In this document: one piece after another, positions 32,330 to 41,352 of the stretch
How positions within the stretch are numbered: position 1 is the first letter of the stretch
Layout of the letters: the number at the start of each line of letters is the position of its first letter
From: Paenibacillus sp. SYP-B4298
Lineage (GTDB): Bacteria; Bacillota; Bacilli; Paenibacillales; Paenibacillaceae
DNA: 64,000 bases
Direction: 5' to 3'
Assembly (NCBI RefSeq): GCF_027627475.1
Contig: NZ_CP115484.1
Location: forward strand, 3,580,001-3,644,000
Made by a program: the position numbers and the translations under genes
Notes under the pieces: generated by a model
Seen by the model: the letters and a program-made list of their open reading frames with translations, nothing else
What the model was told of the DNA's origin: nothing
Database searches by the model: none

Positions 32330-33148
32330 TTATATGACCCAGCCATTCCAATCCCGCTTTTTGCGCTCCAAATCCTTGAGCCAATTGACCGTGCTTGAGA
32401 ACAGAACCGCTACGCTCGCCTGTGAGGAGAAGGTATGATCTCCCTGGAGAATCACCTCTTTGTCGCATTGACCATCCTGGCGAGTCCAGAACAGCTTCTG
32501 ATACAAGAAGGTATAATCCACCGGAATGACATCATCGGAGGTGCCATGCACCAGCAGCACATCTCCGCCGAAGTCCTTCAAATCCCGCAAAGGCTGATGC
32601 TTGGTCAGTGATTCATAGAATACCGGACGGAAGGTGTAGCCCAGGTAATCTGCTCCGCCCTGTGTCATCGCTTGATCATGCACATCCCGGCCTGTAATTT
32701 TCACTATATCTGTATAAGGATGAGCGACTGGCGCCCACAATACCAGCGTCTTGACCCGCTTATCCTTGACACCTGTCAGCAGCGCAGACGCGCCTCCCAG
32801 ACTGTGTCCCAGCAGAATCACCCGCTCTGGATCAACAATGTCCATATCGAGCGCGTAGTCCAGAACATAGCGTGTCTGTTCGATGAACGAGTCCAGACCC
32901 GTCTCGCCGTAATCCCCATCGCTCTCGCCGCAGCCGGCATAATCGAAGCGAAGCACGATGAACCCTTCCTTGCTGAATGTACGCGCCGCCTTCACAAACA
33001 ACCGATCTGTACCGATCCGACTGCCGACGAAGCCATGGCATATAATGATGATCGGCAGACGCGACGGGCTGTCCTGCGTTAACTCCGGATAATGCAGCGT
33101 TGCTGCCAGATTCCATTGTCCACTTTTAATTGTAATTGTTCTCTCCAT
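32330..33148 (-). CDS. Alpha/beta hydrolase
   Basis: 272 residues from ATG 33148. Begins MERTITIKSG; oxyanion region ICHGFVGSR, nucleophile elbow GHSLGG, later VHGTSDDVIP with the acid and GDHTFSS with the histidine, so the triad is complete. The layout resembles cinnamoyl-ester/acyl hydrolases of Firmicutes (YitV/Est type), but no substrate is assignable. It lies between cysW and yezD on the same strand; gaps of 155 and 35 nt allow but do not prove cotranscription. GGAGG lies 12 nt before the ATG, a long spacing. Confidence 0.78.
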   Translation of the reverse strand: MERTITIKSGQWNLAATLHYPELTQDSPSRLPIIIICHGFVGSRIGTDRLFVKAARTFSKEGFIVLRFDYAGCGESDGDYGETGLDSFIEQTRYVLDYALDMDIVDPERVILLGHSLGGASALLTGVKDKRVKTLVLWAPVAHPYTDIVKITGRDVHDQAMTQGGADYLGYTFRPVFYESLTKHQPLRDLKDFGGDVLLVHGTSDDVIPVDYTFLYQKLFWTRQDGQCDKEVILQGDHTFSSQASVAVLFSSTVNWLKDLERKKRDWNGWVI

Positions 33149-33303
33149 GCAGCAACGCCGCCTCCTGTAGTCTTTCATTATATTTGTAATGAGAATGTCT
33201 TGAAATCAGTGGTTGATACGGAGCACTGTAGCCTTCGACAATGTCCGATGTCCGATTGCTGTTATGTTCTTTTTATCAATATAACACTTTTCACACCAAA
33301 ATA

Positions 33304-34167
33304 CTAGGAATTTATTTTTCGCCCTTCCACAAAGGATTTGACGAGCAATGTGACAAACGCCAGCAGCAGCAGCAGCGAGGCGACGGCAAAGGCGGCGGCG
33401 AACTGGTATTCATTGTACAATATCTCTACCTGCAGCGGCAATGTGTTCGTCTGTCCGCGTATATGTCCGGAGACGACAGAGACCGCCCCGAACTCGCCCA
33501 TCGCCCGCGCGTTGCAGAGAATGATCCCGTACAGCAGCCCCCACTTGATATTAGGCAGCGTGATGCGCCAGAATATCTGCCAGCCCCGCGCGCCAAGGCT
33601 CGCGGCTGCTTCCTCCTCCTGTGTCCCTTGCGCCTGCATTAACGGGATGATCTCCCGCGCCACGAACGGGAAGGTGACAAACACCGTCGCCAGCACAATT
33701 CCCGGCAGGGCGAATATAATCTGAATCCCCCGTTCATCAAGCCACGGCCCCCAGAAGCCCTGTGCACCGAACAGGAGCACAAAGATCAGACCCGAGATGA
33801 CAGGCGATATGGCAAAGGGCAGGTCAATTAGTGTCAGGAGCAGATTTTTGCCCCGGAACTGAAACTTCGTTATCGCCCACGCTGCCGCTACGCCGAATAT
33901 CGTGTTGAGCGGCACCGCGATCGCTGCTGTCAGCAGCGTCAGCCTCAGCGCTGCCAGCGCATCCTTATCCGTAATCGAGGCCAGATAGACCTCGAAGCCC
34001 TTCCTGAACGCCTCCACAAAGATCGTCATCAACGGCAGCACCACGACGAGCGTTAAAAATAGCAAGGCGACGCTGATCAGGATGACCCTCACCGGGCCAG
34101 ACTCGTTAATATGCGGCGGCCGCTGAGCCGCCTGATGATCGAGATGGGCGGTAATCGCTCCAGCCAT
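33304..34167 (-). CDS. cysW: Sulfate ABC transporter permease CysW
   Basis: 287 residues, six helices, binding-protein-dependent permease. Residues near 195-215 form the EAA loop ([24 protein letters not shown]) that docks on the ATPase. The N-terminus ([18 protein letters not shown]) and [25 protein letters not shown] are as in CysW. ATG 34167 is chosen because AGGAGGGG lies 5-8 nt upstream. 13 nt after cysT. No cysA ATPase gene follows; as in many Bacillales the ATPase is elsewhere. Confidence 0.92.
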   Translation of the reverse strand: MAGAITAHLDHQAAQRPPHINESGPVRVILISVALLFLTLVVVLPLMTIFVEAFRKGFEVYLASITDKDALAALRLTLLTAAIAVPLNTIFGVAAAWAITKFQFRGKNLLLTLIDLPFAISPVISGLIFVLLFGAQGFWGPWLDERGIQIIFALPGIVLATVFVTFPFVAREIIPLMQAQGTQEEEAAASLGARGWQIFWRITLPNIKWGLLYGIILCNARAMGEFGAVSVVSGHIRGQTNTLPLQVEILYNEYQFAAAFAVASLLLLLAFVTLLVKSFVEGRKINS

Positions 34168-34180
34168 GATAGCCCCTCCT

Positions 34181-35032
34181 CTAGGCTGCGACTGAACGGC
34201 GGCCAGACCACCATTGCAGCGCATTAATGATTAGCAGCATCACAAACGAGATGATCAGCATGACGAGGGCAATGGCCGTCGCCCCCATATAATCGTACTG
34301 CTCCAGCTTCGTCATGATGAGCAGCGGCGCAATCTCGGTCTTGAGCGGCATATTGCCGGAGATGAAGACAACCGAGCCGTATTCGCCAAGCCCGCGCGCG
34401 AACGCCATCGCAAATCCGGTCAGCAGCGGCGGGATCAGCTCCGGCAGCAGGACGCGGGTGAAGGTTCGCAGCCTATACGCTCCAAGCATCACGGCCGCTT
34501 CCTCCGTATCCTTCTCCATATCCTGCAATACAGGCTGCACCGTGCGTACAACGAACGGCAAGCCGATGAATACGAGGGCGATCGTAATGCCCAGCGGTGT
34601 AAATGCCACCTTGATGCCCAGCGGCTCCAGCCACTTCCCGATCCAGCCAGTGGGTGCGTAGATGGCTGTGAGCGCAATCCCCGCTACTGCGGTCGGCAGC
34701 GCAAAGGGCAGATCGATCAAGCTGTCGACGATTCGCTTGCCAGGGAAACGGTAGCGAACCAGCACCCAGGCAACCAGCAGACCGAAGACGACATTGATCG
34801 ATGCTGCGGCGAATGCAGTCAGGAAGCTGACCTTGTAGGATGCCAGCACGCGCGGATGGGTGACTGTATCCCAGAATTGGCTCCATGGCATGCCCGATGT
34901 TTTGATGAAGATCGCGGACAGCGGGATGATGACCATGAGACAGAGATAAAATAGGGTAAAGCCCAAGGATATTCCAAACCCTGGCAGCACACTGCTCGCT
35001 TTGGCCTTAACCTTCATAACGGAACCTTTCAT
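34181..35032 (-). CDS. cysT: Sulfate ABC transporter permease CysT
   Basis: 283 residues with six helices. [51 protein letters not shown] and the EAA loop [23 protein letters not shown] identify CysT/CysU, partner of CysW. The ATG at 35032 has AAAGGAG 10 nt upstream; a second in-frame ATG at 35017 is less well placed. Second gene of the sbp-cysT-cysW operon, 34 nt after sbp. Imports sulfate or thiosulfate. Confidence 0.92.
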   Translation of the reverse strand: MKGSVMKVKAKASSVLPGFGISLGFTLFYLCLMVIIPLSAIFIKTSGMPWSQFWDTVTHPRVLASYKVSFLTAFAAASINVVFGLLVAWVLVRYRFPGKRIVDSLIDLPFALPTAVAGIALTAIYAPTGWIGKWLEPLGIKVAFTPLGITIALVFIGLPFVVRTVQPVLQDMEKDTEEAAVMLGAYRLRTFTRVLLPELIPPLLTGFAMAFARGLGEYGSVVFISGNMPLKTEIAPLLIMTKLEQYDYMGATAIALVMLIISFVMLLIINALQWWSGRRSVAA

Positions 35033-35066
35033 GAGAAGTCAGCTCCTTTCGTATCAGCCTGCACGA

Positions 35067-36167
35067 TTAGGAGCCTGGCGTATAGATTTGGTCAAATGTG
35101 CCGCCATCGCTAAAGTGCTTCTCCTGTGCTGCCTTCCAGCCGCCAAAATCCTTGTCAATCTGGAGCAGCTCCAGCTCCTTGAACTGATCCTTGTATTTCT
35201 CGGCTACTGCGGGCAGTGTTGGACGATAAAAATTCTTCCCGGCCAGCTCCTGACCTTCCTCGCTGTACAGATACTGAAGGTAGGCCTCAGCTACCTCGCG
35301 GGTGCCCCGCTCATCCACCGTCTTGTCCACGACCGCCACCGGAGGTTCAGCAAGAATGCTGATGGAAGGCGTCACCAGCTCGAACTCGCCATCATCGAAC
35401 TCCTTAAGCGAGAGCAGCGCCTCGTTCTCCCAAGCCAGCAGCACATCCCCGATTTTGCGTTCAACGAACGTGGTCGTCGCGCCGCGCGCACCGGAATCAA
35501 GCACCGGCACATGCTTGAACAGCTTCTGCAAAAATTCCAACGCTTTCCCCTCATCATTGTTGTTATGCTTGAGCGCATAGCCCCAGGCAGCCAGATAATT
35601 CCAGCGTGCACCGCCAGATGTCTTCGGATTCGGCGTAATGACCTCCACGCCGTCCTTCAAGAGATCATCCCAGTCATGAATTCCCTTTGGATTGCCCTTG
35701 CGAACGAGGAACACGATTGCCGAGGTGTAGGGCGAGCTGTTGTGCTCGAATTGCTGCTGCCAGTCTGCGTCCAGCAGGCCTGGCTTCACCAGGGCATCGA
35801 TGTCATAGCCCAGCGCCAGCGTCACCACATCGGCCTTCAGGCCATCCATAACCGCACGCCCCTGCTTGCCTGAGCCGCCATGCGATTGGTCGATCGTGAC
35901 CTCCTGTCCCGTCTTGTCTTTCCAATAGGCGGCGAAGGCTTTGTTGTATTGCTCATACAGCTCCCGAGTCGGATCGTAGGATACGTTCAGCAGCTTGACC
36001 GGACGACTCGCGTCGGCTGGCTGATTGGAAGCACCTTTACCTGTGGATGCCGAGGCTGCCCCCTCACCTTTGCCATTGACCCCGCCGGAGCCGCAACCTG
36101 TGACGACCAGAGTCAACGCCAGAGCAACTGTGAACAATCGTACTGTTAATGATAGCTTGTGTTTCAT
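35067..36167 (-). CDS. Sulfate-binding lipoprotein (Sbp/CysP type)
   Basis: 366 residues. Signal peptide with a lipobox (LVVTGC, Cys25), a Gly/Ser-rich linker to about residue 50, then a type-2 periplasmic-binding fold with sulfate-binding family marks [54 protein letters not shown] and [11 protein letters not shown]. Captures sulfate outside the membrane and delivers it to CysT/CysW. ATG 36167 is supported by GGAGGGGG 8 nt upstream. First gene of the operon, with a strong promoter and an upstream palindrome. Confidence 0.93.
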   Translation of the reverse strand: MKHKLSLTVRLFTVALALTLVVTGCGSGGVNGKGEGAASASTGKGASNQPADASRPVKLLNVSYDPTRELYEQYNKAFAAYWKDKTGQEVTIDQSHGGSGKQGRAVMDGLKADVVTLALGYDIDALVKPGLLDADWQQQFEHNSSPYTSAIVFLVRKGNPKGIHDWDDLLKDGVEVITPNPKTSGGARWNYLAAWGYALKHNNNDEGKALEFLQKLFKHVPVLDSGARGATTTFVERKIGDVLLAWENEALLSLKEFDDGEFELVTPSISILAEPPVAVVDKTVDERGTREVAEAYLQYLYSEEGQELAGKNFYRPTLPAVAEKYKDQFKELELLQIDKDFGGWKAAQEKHFSDGGTFDQIYTPGS

Positions 36168-36282
36168 ATTGTAATCCCCCTCCACTAGTTACCTTCATCA
36201 TCAGGTCTGTATGGGCCGTGTTACTCCAGTTGCTCTGGTCGTAATATCTAATATCCCTACCTGTTTAGTTGGTTATGGATGG

Positions 36283-36312
36283 ATAATAGCAGGATTCAGG
36301 GGGAAGTGTCAA
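36283..36312 (-). promoter_or_regulatory. Promoter of the sulfate transport operon
   Basis: TTGACA, an 18-nt spacer and TATTAT on the minus strand, 115 nt before sbp. Confidence 0.8.
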
Positions 36313-36347
36313 TACTAATTTCAATTTTTCTGATTAAAATCATCACG

Positions 36348-36362
36348 TAACCTTATAGGTTA
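36348..36362. promoter_or_regulatory. Candidate activator site upstream of the sulfate operon
   Basis: TAACCT-TAT-AGGTTA, a 15-bp palindrome centred about 45 nt upstream of the -35 element. That is where LysR-type activators usually bind. Which regulator binds is unknown. Confidence 0.45.
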
Positions 36363-36465
36363 TGGTCATGCAGGCTCAGGGAAATTAATACACTTGTAAT
36401 GATGGGCATTGCAAAATCATGCTAGCGCGGCATCATGCAACGCGAAGCGATGGAGGGATGGCTGC

Positions 36466-36909
36466 TTGCCAGAGATCAATACGGCATTTAACAGCTACAA
36501 GGAGCTTGTACAAGGGAAGGTATGGATTGGCAGCCTCGGAGATACGATCTCCCTGATCGAAAAGGAGGGCTGCCACGTTATTGTGGACTTGCGATCGGAG
36601 AAGGTGCTTACCGGCAAGGAGCATCCGCTCCATTATGTGCGCATTCCGCTGGAGCAGGATGGGGAGCATCAGCAGACGATTATTCAGGAGACGGTGGACT
36701 GGATCTGCGAGCTTACGGAAGGCGGCTATCGCATCGGCATCCATTGCTCCGAGGAGCGCAGCCGCACCGGATGTATCGCCATCGGGACGCTCATCCGACT
36801 TGGCGGCGCATCGACGGTGCAGGAGGCGCAAGCGACATTACAAGCGCTATGGCCGGATGTGCGCCTCCGTCCGCAGTTGCTGGCGGCCTTGCATGATCTG
36901 TATCCTTAG
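36466..36909 (+). CDS. Dual-specificity/tyrosine phosphatase-like protein
   Basis: 147 residues from TTG 36466, which has GGAGGG 8 nt upstream; the longer ATG frame has no such site. Cysteine phosphatase fold: Asp in VDLRSEK near residue 47, P-loop HCSEERSRTG with the CX5R pattern intact. The usual glycine of HCxxGxxR is glutamate, which would alter the phosphate loop, so reduced or changed activity is possible. Starts with KVWIGSLGD, as in small dual-specificity enzymes. Divergent from the sulfate operon; followed by its own terminator. Confidence 0.72.
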   Translation: MPEINTAFNSYKELVQGKVWIGSLGDTISLIEKEGCHVIVDLRSEKVLTGKEHPLHYVRIPLEQDGEHQQTIIQETVDWICELTEGGYRIGIHCSEERSRTGCIAIGTLIRLGGASTVQEAQATLQALWPDVRLRPQLLAALHDLYP

Positions 36910-36994
36910 CACGCCGCTGCAACATTTGCTCCTAGCGGAGTTTGCATGCACACCCTGGTCAAGATCAGGCAGCGGCTATATCGCCCTACAACAG

Positions 36995-37047
36995 ATCGCG
37001 CCATCCCTGGCCTGCAGCTCGCTGGAGACCGGGGATGGCGCGATTCT
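36995..37047 (+). terminator. Terminator of the phosphatase gene
   Basis: 13-bp stem ATCGCGCCATCCC / GGGATGGCGCGAT with a 24-nt loop, followed by TCTTTG. Confidence 0.7.
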
Positions 37048-37119
37048 TTGCCTATAGTCTGGTCGACACAGCCTAGAACATGGCTGGCTGACCTGCAATG
37101 GGCGTTCCCTCACTGAATC

Positions 37120-38079
37120 TTAACTCTTGCCGCGCTTGTTCTCGCCGCTCACCACGACATAATCGACAAACGGACGAACACGATCCATCAGCCGCTGCCC
37201 CTTGTGCGCCTCATCCCCGTCCTTGCTCGTAAAGCTGAAATGCTTCTCCAGCATGTCCAGATCGTGATTGGAGGTGTAGAAGGTCGGCTTGCGGTTCATG
37301 CGGTAATTCAGGATCGTTCCCATCACATGATCGCGCACCCATGGGTTCAAGTTCTCTGCGCCAATGTCATCAAATACAAGCAGGTCGGTGGACTTCATCA
37401 GCTCAATCGTCTCCTTGAGCTTCTGCGGCTCGGAGAACATCGACTTGAGATCCTCTACAAATTCAGGAACGTAGACGATCACCCCGGAGTAGCCCGCCTT
37501 GGCGAGCTCATAGAGCATGTAGCACATCAAGAACGTTTTTCCGGTGCCGAATTTGCCCGCCAGATACAGCCCCCGAGTCTGCAATCCCTCATGTCGGGTC
37601 TGCTCGATATACTCCATAATCTGTCTGACCGCCTTCACTCGCTCCAGATCCTTGAAGGTAATCTCCTCCGCAGAGTAGCCGCGTGAGAGCGCCAGCTCGT
37701 CCACGTAGAAGCTCTTGACCCGGCTGCGAATCTGCCGCTCGCTCTGGTGGGCCAGAAACTTCTTGCACGGCACCTTGCGGTCGACCAACTGCGGGAAGTC
37801 GCTGTCTGATTGGACAGACAGCATCGTATAATGGCCTTCAAAGTCATTGGGGCAGCGCTCCAGCCCCGGACAGTCCGAGCAATTCGCATGCTCCTTCGTA
37901 TACTGATAGACCCGGTTCAGATTAAGCCGGATCAGCTCTTCATTCAGCTCAGGGTATTTATGCTGCAGCTTGACGACGAGCGGATGCGCGAGCAGCTCAT
38001 CCTGCAATTCCTTGGCGCGCCCTCTCATCTGCTTGCCTGTATGCCATTGCTTGAGCACATCGCTCAGCGATTCCATCAT
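37120..38079 (-). CDS. dnaI: Primosomal protein DnaI (helicase loader)
   Basis: AAA+ ATPase that loads the replicative helicase with DnaB and DnaD. 319 residues. The N-terminal helicase-interaction domain has a zinc-type cluster (CSDCPGLERCPND near 81-93 and a later Cys); the C-terminal AAA+ domain has Walker A GKFGTGKT (about 172), Walker B LLVFDDIG (about 232) and a sensor/arginine region RLMDRVRP. The start lies 10 nt after the dnaB stop, GGGGGTAGAGG upstream. The dnaB-dnaI order matches Bacillales. Confidence 0.92.
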   Translation of the reverse strand: MMESLSDVLKQWHTGKQMRGRAKELQDELLAHPLVVKLQHKYPELNEELIRLNLNRVYQYTKEHANCSDCPGLERCPNDFEGHYTMLSVQSDSDFPQLVDRKVPCKKFLAHQSERQIRSRVKSFYVDELALSRGYSAEEITFKDLERVKAVRQIMEYIEQTRHEGLQTRGLYLAGKFGTGKTFLMCYMLYELAKAGYSGVIVYVPEFVEDLKSMFSEPQKLKETIELMKSTDLLVFDDIGAENLNPWVRDHVMGTILNYRMNRKPTFYTSNHDLDMLEKHFSFTSKDGDEAHKGQRLMDRVRPFVDYVVVSGENKRGKS

Positions 38080-38089
38080 CCTCTACCCC

Positions 38090-39622
38090 CTATTCCCTCT
38101 TGCCATCCAGCTTGCGGGCCAGCCTCAATATTTCCTCCAGCTCCTCCGGCGTTGCTGCTGAGCCAGACGGCACATCCTCGATAATCGGGAGGCTCGGCTT
38201 GCGACTGCTGCCACGGCTGCCTCGTCCCGCTCCAGCTCGCCCTGGTGCGCCTGTCCGCTGGCTGGTCTGCTTGCGGCGCTCCTCCACCTTGCTCTGCTCC
38301 CTCACATAGCTGACCGCCTTCTCAAAGGTGTCCACCTGCTTGACCAGCATATTGCCAGCCACCGCATCGATGAAGCTTTTGCTTACCCGCTGCGATTCGT
38401 CAGCAGCGCCAAGCACATAGTGGATCAGCACATTAATGACAGCCTCCGGCAGCTTGTAATTCATATCGATCCGCTCGAACACACGCTCCACCCAATCCGG
38501 TATAGCGCCGGGGAAGAACCGGGCCAGAAAACGGGTATAGGGCTCGTTGCGCATCAGCATATTGTATTGCGCCTTATCACAGCGTCCCGCCAGTTGAACC
38601 GGCACCTCAAGCCAGTCCTCCGCGAGCACGGCATATTCCTGTGGCAGCTCGTCCTCTTCAGCGTCTGTGCCCTGTGCTGCTGCCCCGGTTATCTTGACCA
38701 GCTTGCGCTTCCGCTCATCATCGCGCTTGCGCTCCTGACGGTAGAGCTGATTGGCGCGAAGCTGGAACTCCTCCTCCATCAGCTCGCCCGACCGTGAGAA
38801 GATGCCGTCCTCATCCAGCAGCCGGCACAGATCGACCACACTTAGGTTGAACTTGTACGCGACATAATTCAGTCGAGCCAACTGCCGCTCATCGCCGCGC
38901 AGCCGTTCCACATGCGGCCGATTTGCCGAATGGCGCGGAAAGCGCAATATAATCTCACCGTACTGGATACCTGCGGTAGCGGTATGCTCCCTCTGCGGCG
39001 GCGTGCTGCTCGGCCTTGTAGATGCGACCTCGGACAGCGCCTGCTCGAGCTCGTTGTCCACCGCCTGCGTATTGAGCGAGAACAGCTCATAGAACGGCAC
39101 CGAGATGTTCTCCTTCTCCAGCTGCGCGGAGGCCAGCTCATCCGGCTCGCGTGCGAAAAATTGCTGTCGCAGCGAGATCAGCGCATACTTGCCAATCTTG
39201 TCCCGCAGGTACATTGTCAGATGCTGATTCTCGAAGAACTCCTCTGGCCCGAGCGGTGCTGTCAGCTCGTATTCATAGATCACATCCTCGCCATGCGGCA
39301 GCGCCAGCCGCGAGGTCTGCATCAGGCCAACCGCCTCCAGCTTCGAGGCCTGGAGCGCCAGATGCCTGCGCCCGGCTTCGTTCATCTCCAGCCCGAGTCC
39401 GAGGAATAATCTGCGCTGCGGCTCCAATCCTGAATACCCCACCTGCTCCCCTGGCACCTGATGATAGAGCAGTTGGTAGAGCCCGATCGCCACTGCGCCC
39501 ACCATCGGCTGATAGATCAGTTGAAGCACCTTCATATTCATGCTGCCCAGCGTAAAATCCCGATATATGTAATAACGGTGATGCTCCGTAAACTCATGTA
39601 TATTGCCGATCCGCAACCACAT
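38090..39622 (-). CDS. dnaB: Replication initiation and membrane attachment protein DnaB
   Basis: Primosome protein of low-GC Gram-positives; with DnaD it remodels oriC and helps DnaI load helicase. 510 residues. The N-terminal DDBH1 domain has the diagnostic MKVLQLIYQPMVGAVAIGLYQLLY near 30-55; a C-terminal DnaD-like domain lies around 370-440 (ALPEAVINVLIHYVLG context), followed by a basic Gly/Arg linker (GRAGAGRGSRGSSRKP). Upstream is AAAGAGG; GTG 39625, ATG 39622 and TTG 39616 compete as start, the TTG having the best spacing. nrdR, often upstream, is absent here. Confidence 0.88.
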   Translation of the reverse strand: MWLRIGNIHEFTEHHRYYIYRDFTLGSMNMKVLQLIYQPMVGAVAIGLYQLLYHQVPGEQVGYSGLEPQRRLFLGLGLEMNEAGRRHLALQASKLEAVGLMQTSRLALPHGEDVIYEYELTAPLGPEEFFENQHLTMYLRDKIGKYALISLRQQFFAREPDELASAQLEKENISVPFYELFSLNTQAVDNELEQALSEVASTRPSSTPPQREHTATAGIQYGEIILRFPRHSANRPHVERLRGDERQLARLNYVAYKFNLSVVDLCRLLDEDGIFSRSGELMEEEFQLRANQLYRQERKRDDERKRKLVKITGAAAQGTDAEEDELPQEYAVLAEDWLEVPVQLAGRCDKAQYNMLMRNEPYTRFLARFFPGAIPDWVERVFERIDMNYKLPEAVINVLIHYVLGAADESQRVSKSFIDAVAGNMLVKQVDTFEKAVSYVREQSKVEERRKQTSQRTGAPGRAGAGRGSRGSSRKPSLPIIEDVPSGSAATPEELEEILRLARKLDGKRE

Positions 39623-39789
39623 CACCTCTTTCTCTTCCTCTTGACCCTGCTGCGTGCTCCACCCGTTCTGTCAAGGCACCTTCCATCTAGTTTATCATAA
39701 ATGGGCTGCCCTTTCGATGCGCTCGCCCAAAGAAAAACCAACCAATCGCAGACTTATACAGGCGATATGAACAAAAAACCACCAGCCAG

Positions 39790-39843
39790 AAGTGAATTGC
39801 CCCCTTTGTCAGACTCAACTAACATTGGGGGAGCAGTTCACTT
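39790..39843. repeat. 54-nt hairpin/palindromic element
   Basis: Nearly full-length inverted repeat: arms AAGTGAA.TGC.CCCC and GGGGG.GCA.TTCACTT with an inner GTTAG/CTGAC stem. No T tract directly follows. It resembles end-to-end terminal repeats of a transposon or a REP-like unit. Lies in the 281-nt gap between yuiB and dnaB. Confidence 0.6.
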
Positions 39844-39903
39844 AAGACCAGTGGTTCCTTACCGTACATGCTGCTAGCAAGCACGCTAGCCTAGCCGCAC
39901 CGA

Positions 39904-40191
39904 TTAGAACATCTTGTAGCCGCCGCGACGCAGTGCGCGAATCGTGTACCCGCTCACCAACGCCCCGATCAGAGCCGTAATTGCCGGGGCAATGTCGACA
40001 TAGGTGTACGCGGTCAGGTTATCCACAAATCCCATGGAGTCGTTCCATGTATAGTAGATGCCGACCGGCAGCAGCACGATCAGGAACAGATAGACCGGGA
40101 ACCAGGTCGTCTTCATAAGCATATTCACTATAAAGCCGATGCCGAACATCATGACAAAAAACAGCAGCATGGCAATAATCATCTGGAGCAT
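39904..40191 (-). CDS. yuiB: YuiB family membrane protein
   Basis: 95 residues from ATG 40191 (AAAGGGGAAG upstream). Three predicted helices: MIIAMLLFFVMMFGIGFIVNML, the FPVYLFLIVLLPVGIYYTW region and the C-terminal ITALIGALVSGYTIRALRRGGYKMF. The last stretch matches the B. subtilis YuiB C-terminus (SGFVIRMLRKSGYQMF). Function unknown. In B. subtilis yuiB neighbours yumC and NADH dehydrogenase genes, as it does here within 5 kb. Confidence 0.85.
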   Translation of the reverse strand: MLQMIIAMLLFFVMMFGIGFIVNMLMKTTWFPVYLFLIVLLPVGIYYTWNDSMGFVDNLTAYTYVDIAPAITALIGALVSGYTIRALRRGGYKMF

Positions 40192-40242
40192 GGAGGCTTC
40201 CCCTTTCCCAAAACCTTGGCACAAATTTTGCTACTATAATGT

Positions 40243-40271
40243 AGTTTATTAAAAGGAGAGCCGCAAGTCAA
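40243..40271 (-). promoter_or_regulatory. yuiB promoter
   Basis: TTGACT, a 17-nt spacer and TAAACT on the minus strand, 51 nt before yuiB. Confidence 0.7.
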
Positions 40272-40304
40272 TTGATAGCTTGGCGATTGTCACAGGAAAG
40301 CCAT

Positions 40305-40334
40305 TTGCTCTTATTTCCATGAATACGCTACAAT
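40305..40334 (+). promoter_or_regulatory. hemQ promoter
   Basis: TTGCTC, an 18-nt spacer and TACAAT, 36 nt before hemQ; divergent from the yuiB promoter. Confidence 0.65.
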
Positions 40335-40370
40335 GTTAGCATACTATAGATAGTTAAGGGAGCGAATGCA

Positions 40371-41120
40371 ATGAGTGAAGCAGCACAAACATTAGAGGGC
40401 TGGTATGCCCTTCATGATTTTCGCACCATCAACTGGGAGGCATGGAGACTGGCCTCGGAGGAAACACGCGCCGTCGCTGAGCAGGAGCTCCATCAATTCC
40501 TGAACAGTTGGGCCGCCACCGAGCAGGAAAAGCAAGGGAGCACGGCTGTGTACAGCATCGTAGGGCAGAAGGCCGACTTCGTCTTCATGCACCTGCGCGA
40601 GACGCTGGAGGAGCTCAGCGAGCTGGAGACCGCCTTCAACAAGTCAACAATTGCCCAGTTCACACGTCCTGTCTATTCCTATGTTAGCGTTGTTGAGCTG
40701 AGCAACTACCTGGCTTCTGGCTCCGGAGGCAATCCGATGGACAACCCGGAGGTGGTGGCGCGACTGAAGCCGATTCTGCCGAAAGCAGCGCATATCTGCT
40801 TCTACCCGATGAACAAGCGGCGCGATGGCGCTGATAACTGGTATATGCTTACGATGGAAGAACGCCGCACTATGATGCGCAGCCATGGCATGATCGGCCG
40901 CTCTTATGCGGGCAAGGTGAAGCAGATCATTACCGGCTCGGTCGGCTTCGACAATTGGGAGTGGGGCGTAACGCTGTTCGCTGACGATGCGCTGCAATTC
41001 AAGAAGCTCGTCTATGAGATGCGCTTTGACGAAGTGAGCGCGCGCTACGGGGACTTCGGTGACTTCTATGTCGGCAATCTGCTCACCGCAGACAAGCTCT
41101 CGCAGTGGCTGCGTGTGTAA
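40371..41120 (+). CDS. hemQ: Coproheme decarboxylase HemQ
   Basis: Last enzyme of the coproporphyrin-dependent haem pathway: decarboxylates two propionates of coproheme to give haem b. 249 residues, chlorite-dismutase fold. Proximal haem ligand His172 (MRSHGMIGR) and catalytic Tyr145 (CFYPMNKRR) are both present, and the arginine needed by true chlorite dismutases is not at the expected place. AAGGGAG lies before the ATG, with its own promoter and a long terminator. Supplies haem to SdhC, CtaA and oxidases. Confidence 0.93.
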   Translation: MSEAAQTLEGWYALHDFRTINWEAWRLASEETRAVAEQELHQFLNSWAATEQEKQGSTAVYSIVGQKADFVFMHLRETLEELSELETAFNKSTIAQFTRPVYSYVSVVELSNYLASGSGGNPMDNPEVVARLKPILPKAAHICFYPMNKRRDGADNWYMLTMEERRTMMRSHGMIGRSYAGKVKQIITGSVGFDNWEWGVTLFADDALQFKKLVYEMRFDEVSARYGDFGDFYVGNLLTADKLSQWLRV

Positions 41121-41191
41121 CTAACCATACCGAGTGAGCAGAGTTAAGCAGGGTACGTCATTCCTGACAGCGATCCTGGCATCTACTCTTT

Positions 41192-41228
41192 ACAACAAAG
41201 CACCCTGCGAGCCAGGGTGCTTTGTTGT
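41192..41228. terminator. hemQ terminator (bidirectional)
   Basis: 16-bp stem ACAACAAAGCACCCTG / CAGGGTGCTTTGTTGT with a 5-nt loop between convergent hemQ and the monooxygenase gene. Confidence 0.85.
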
Positions 41229-41352
41229 GCTATAGCTTGTAGAATTCTTGGCAAACGGGCGGAGATTCCCCCTCAGGGGTGACGGCACCCGTTACGCTTG
41301 AATTTGAACGAAGCGAGCCGATCACCGTAGAACTCCCCCGGACGATAGCCGA

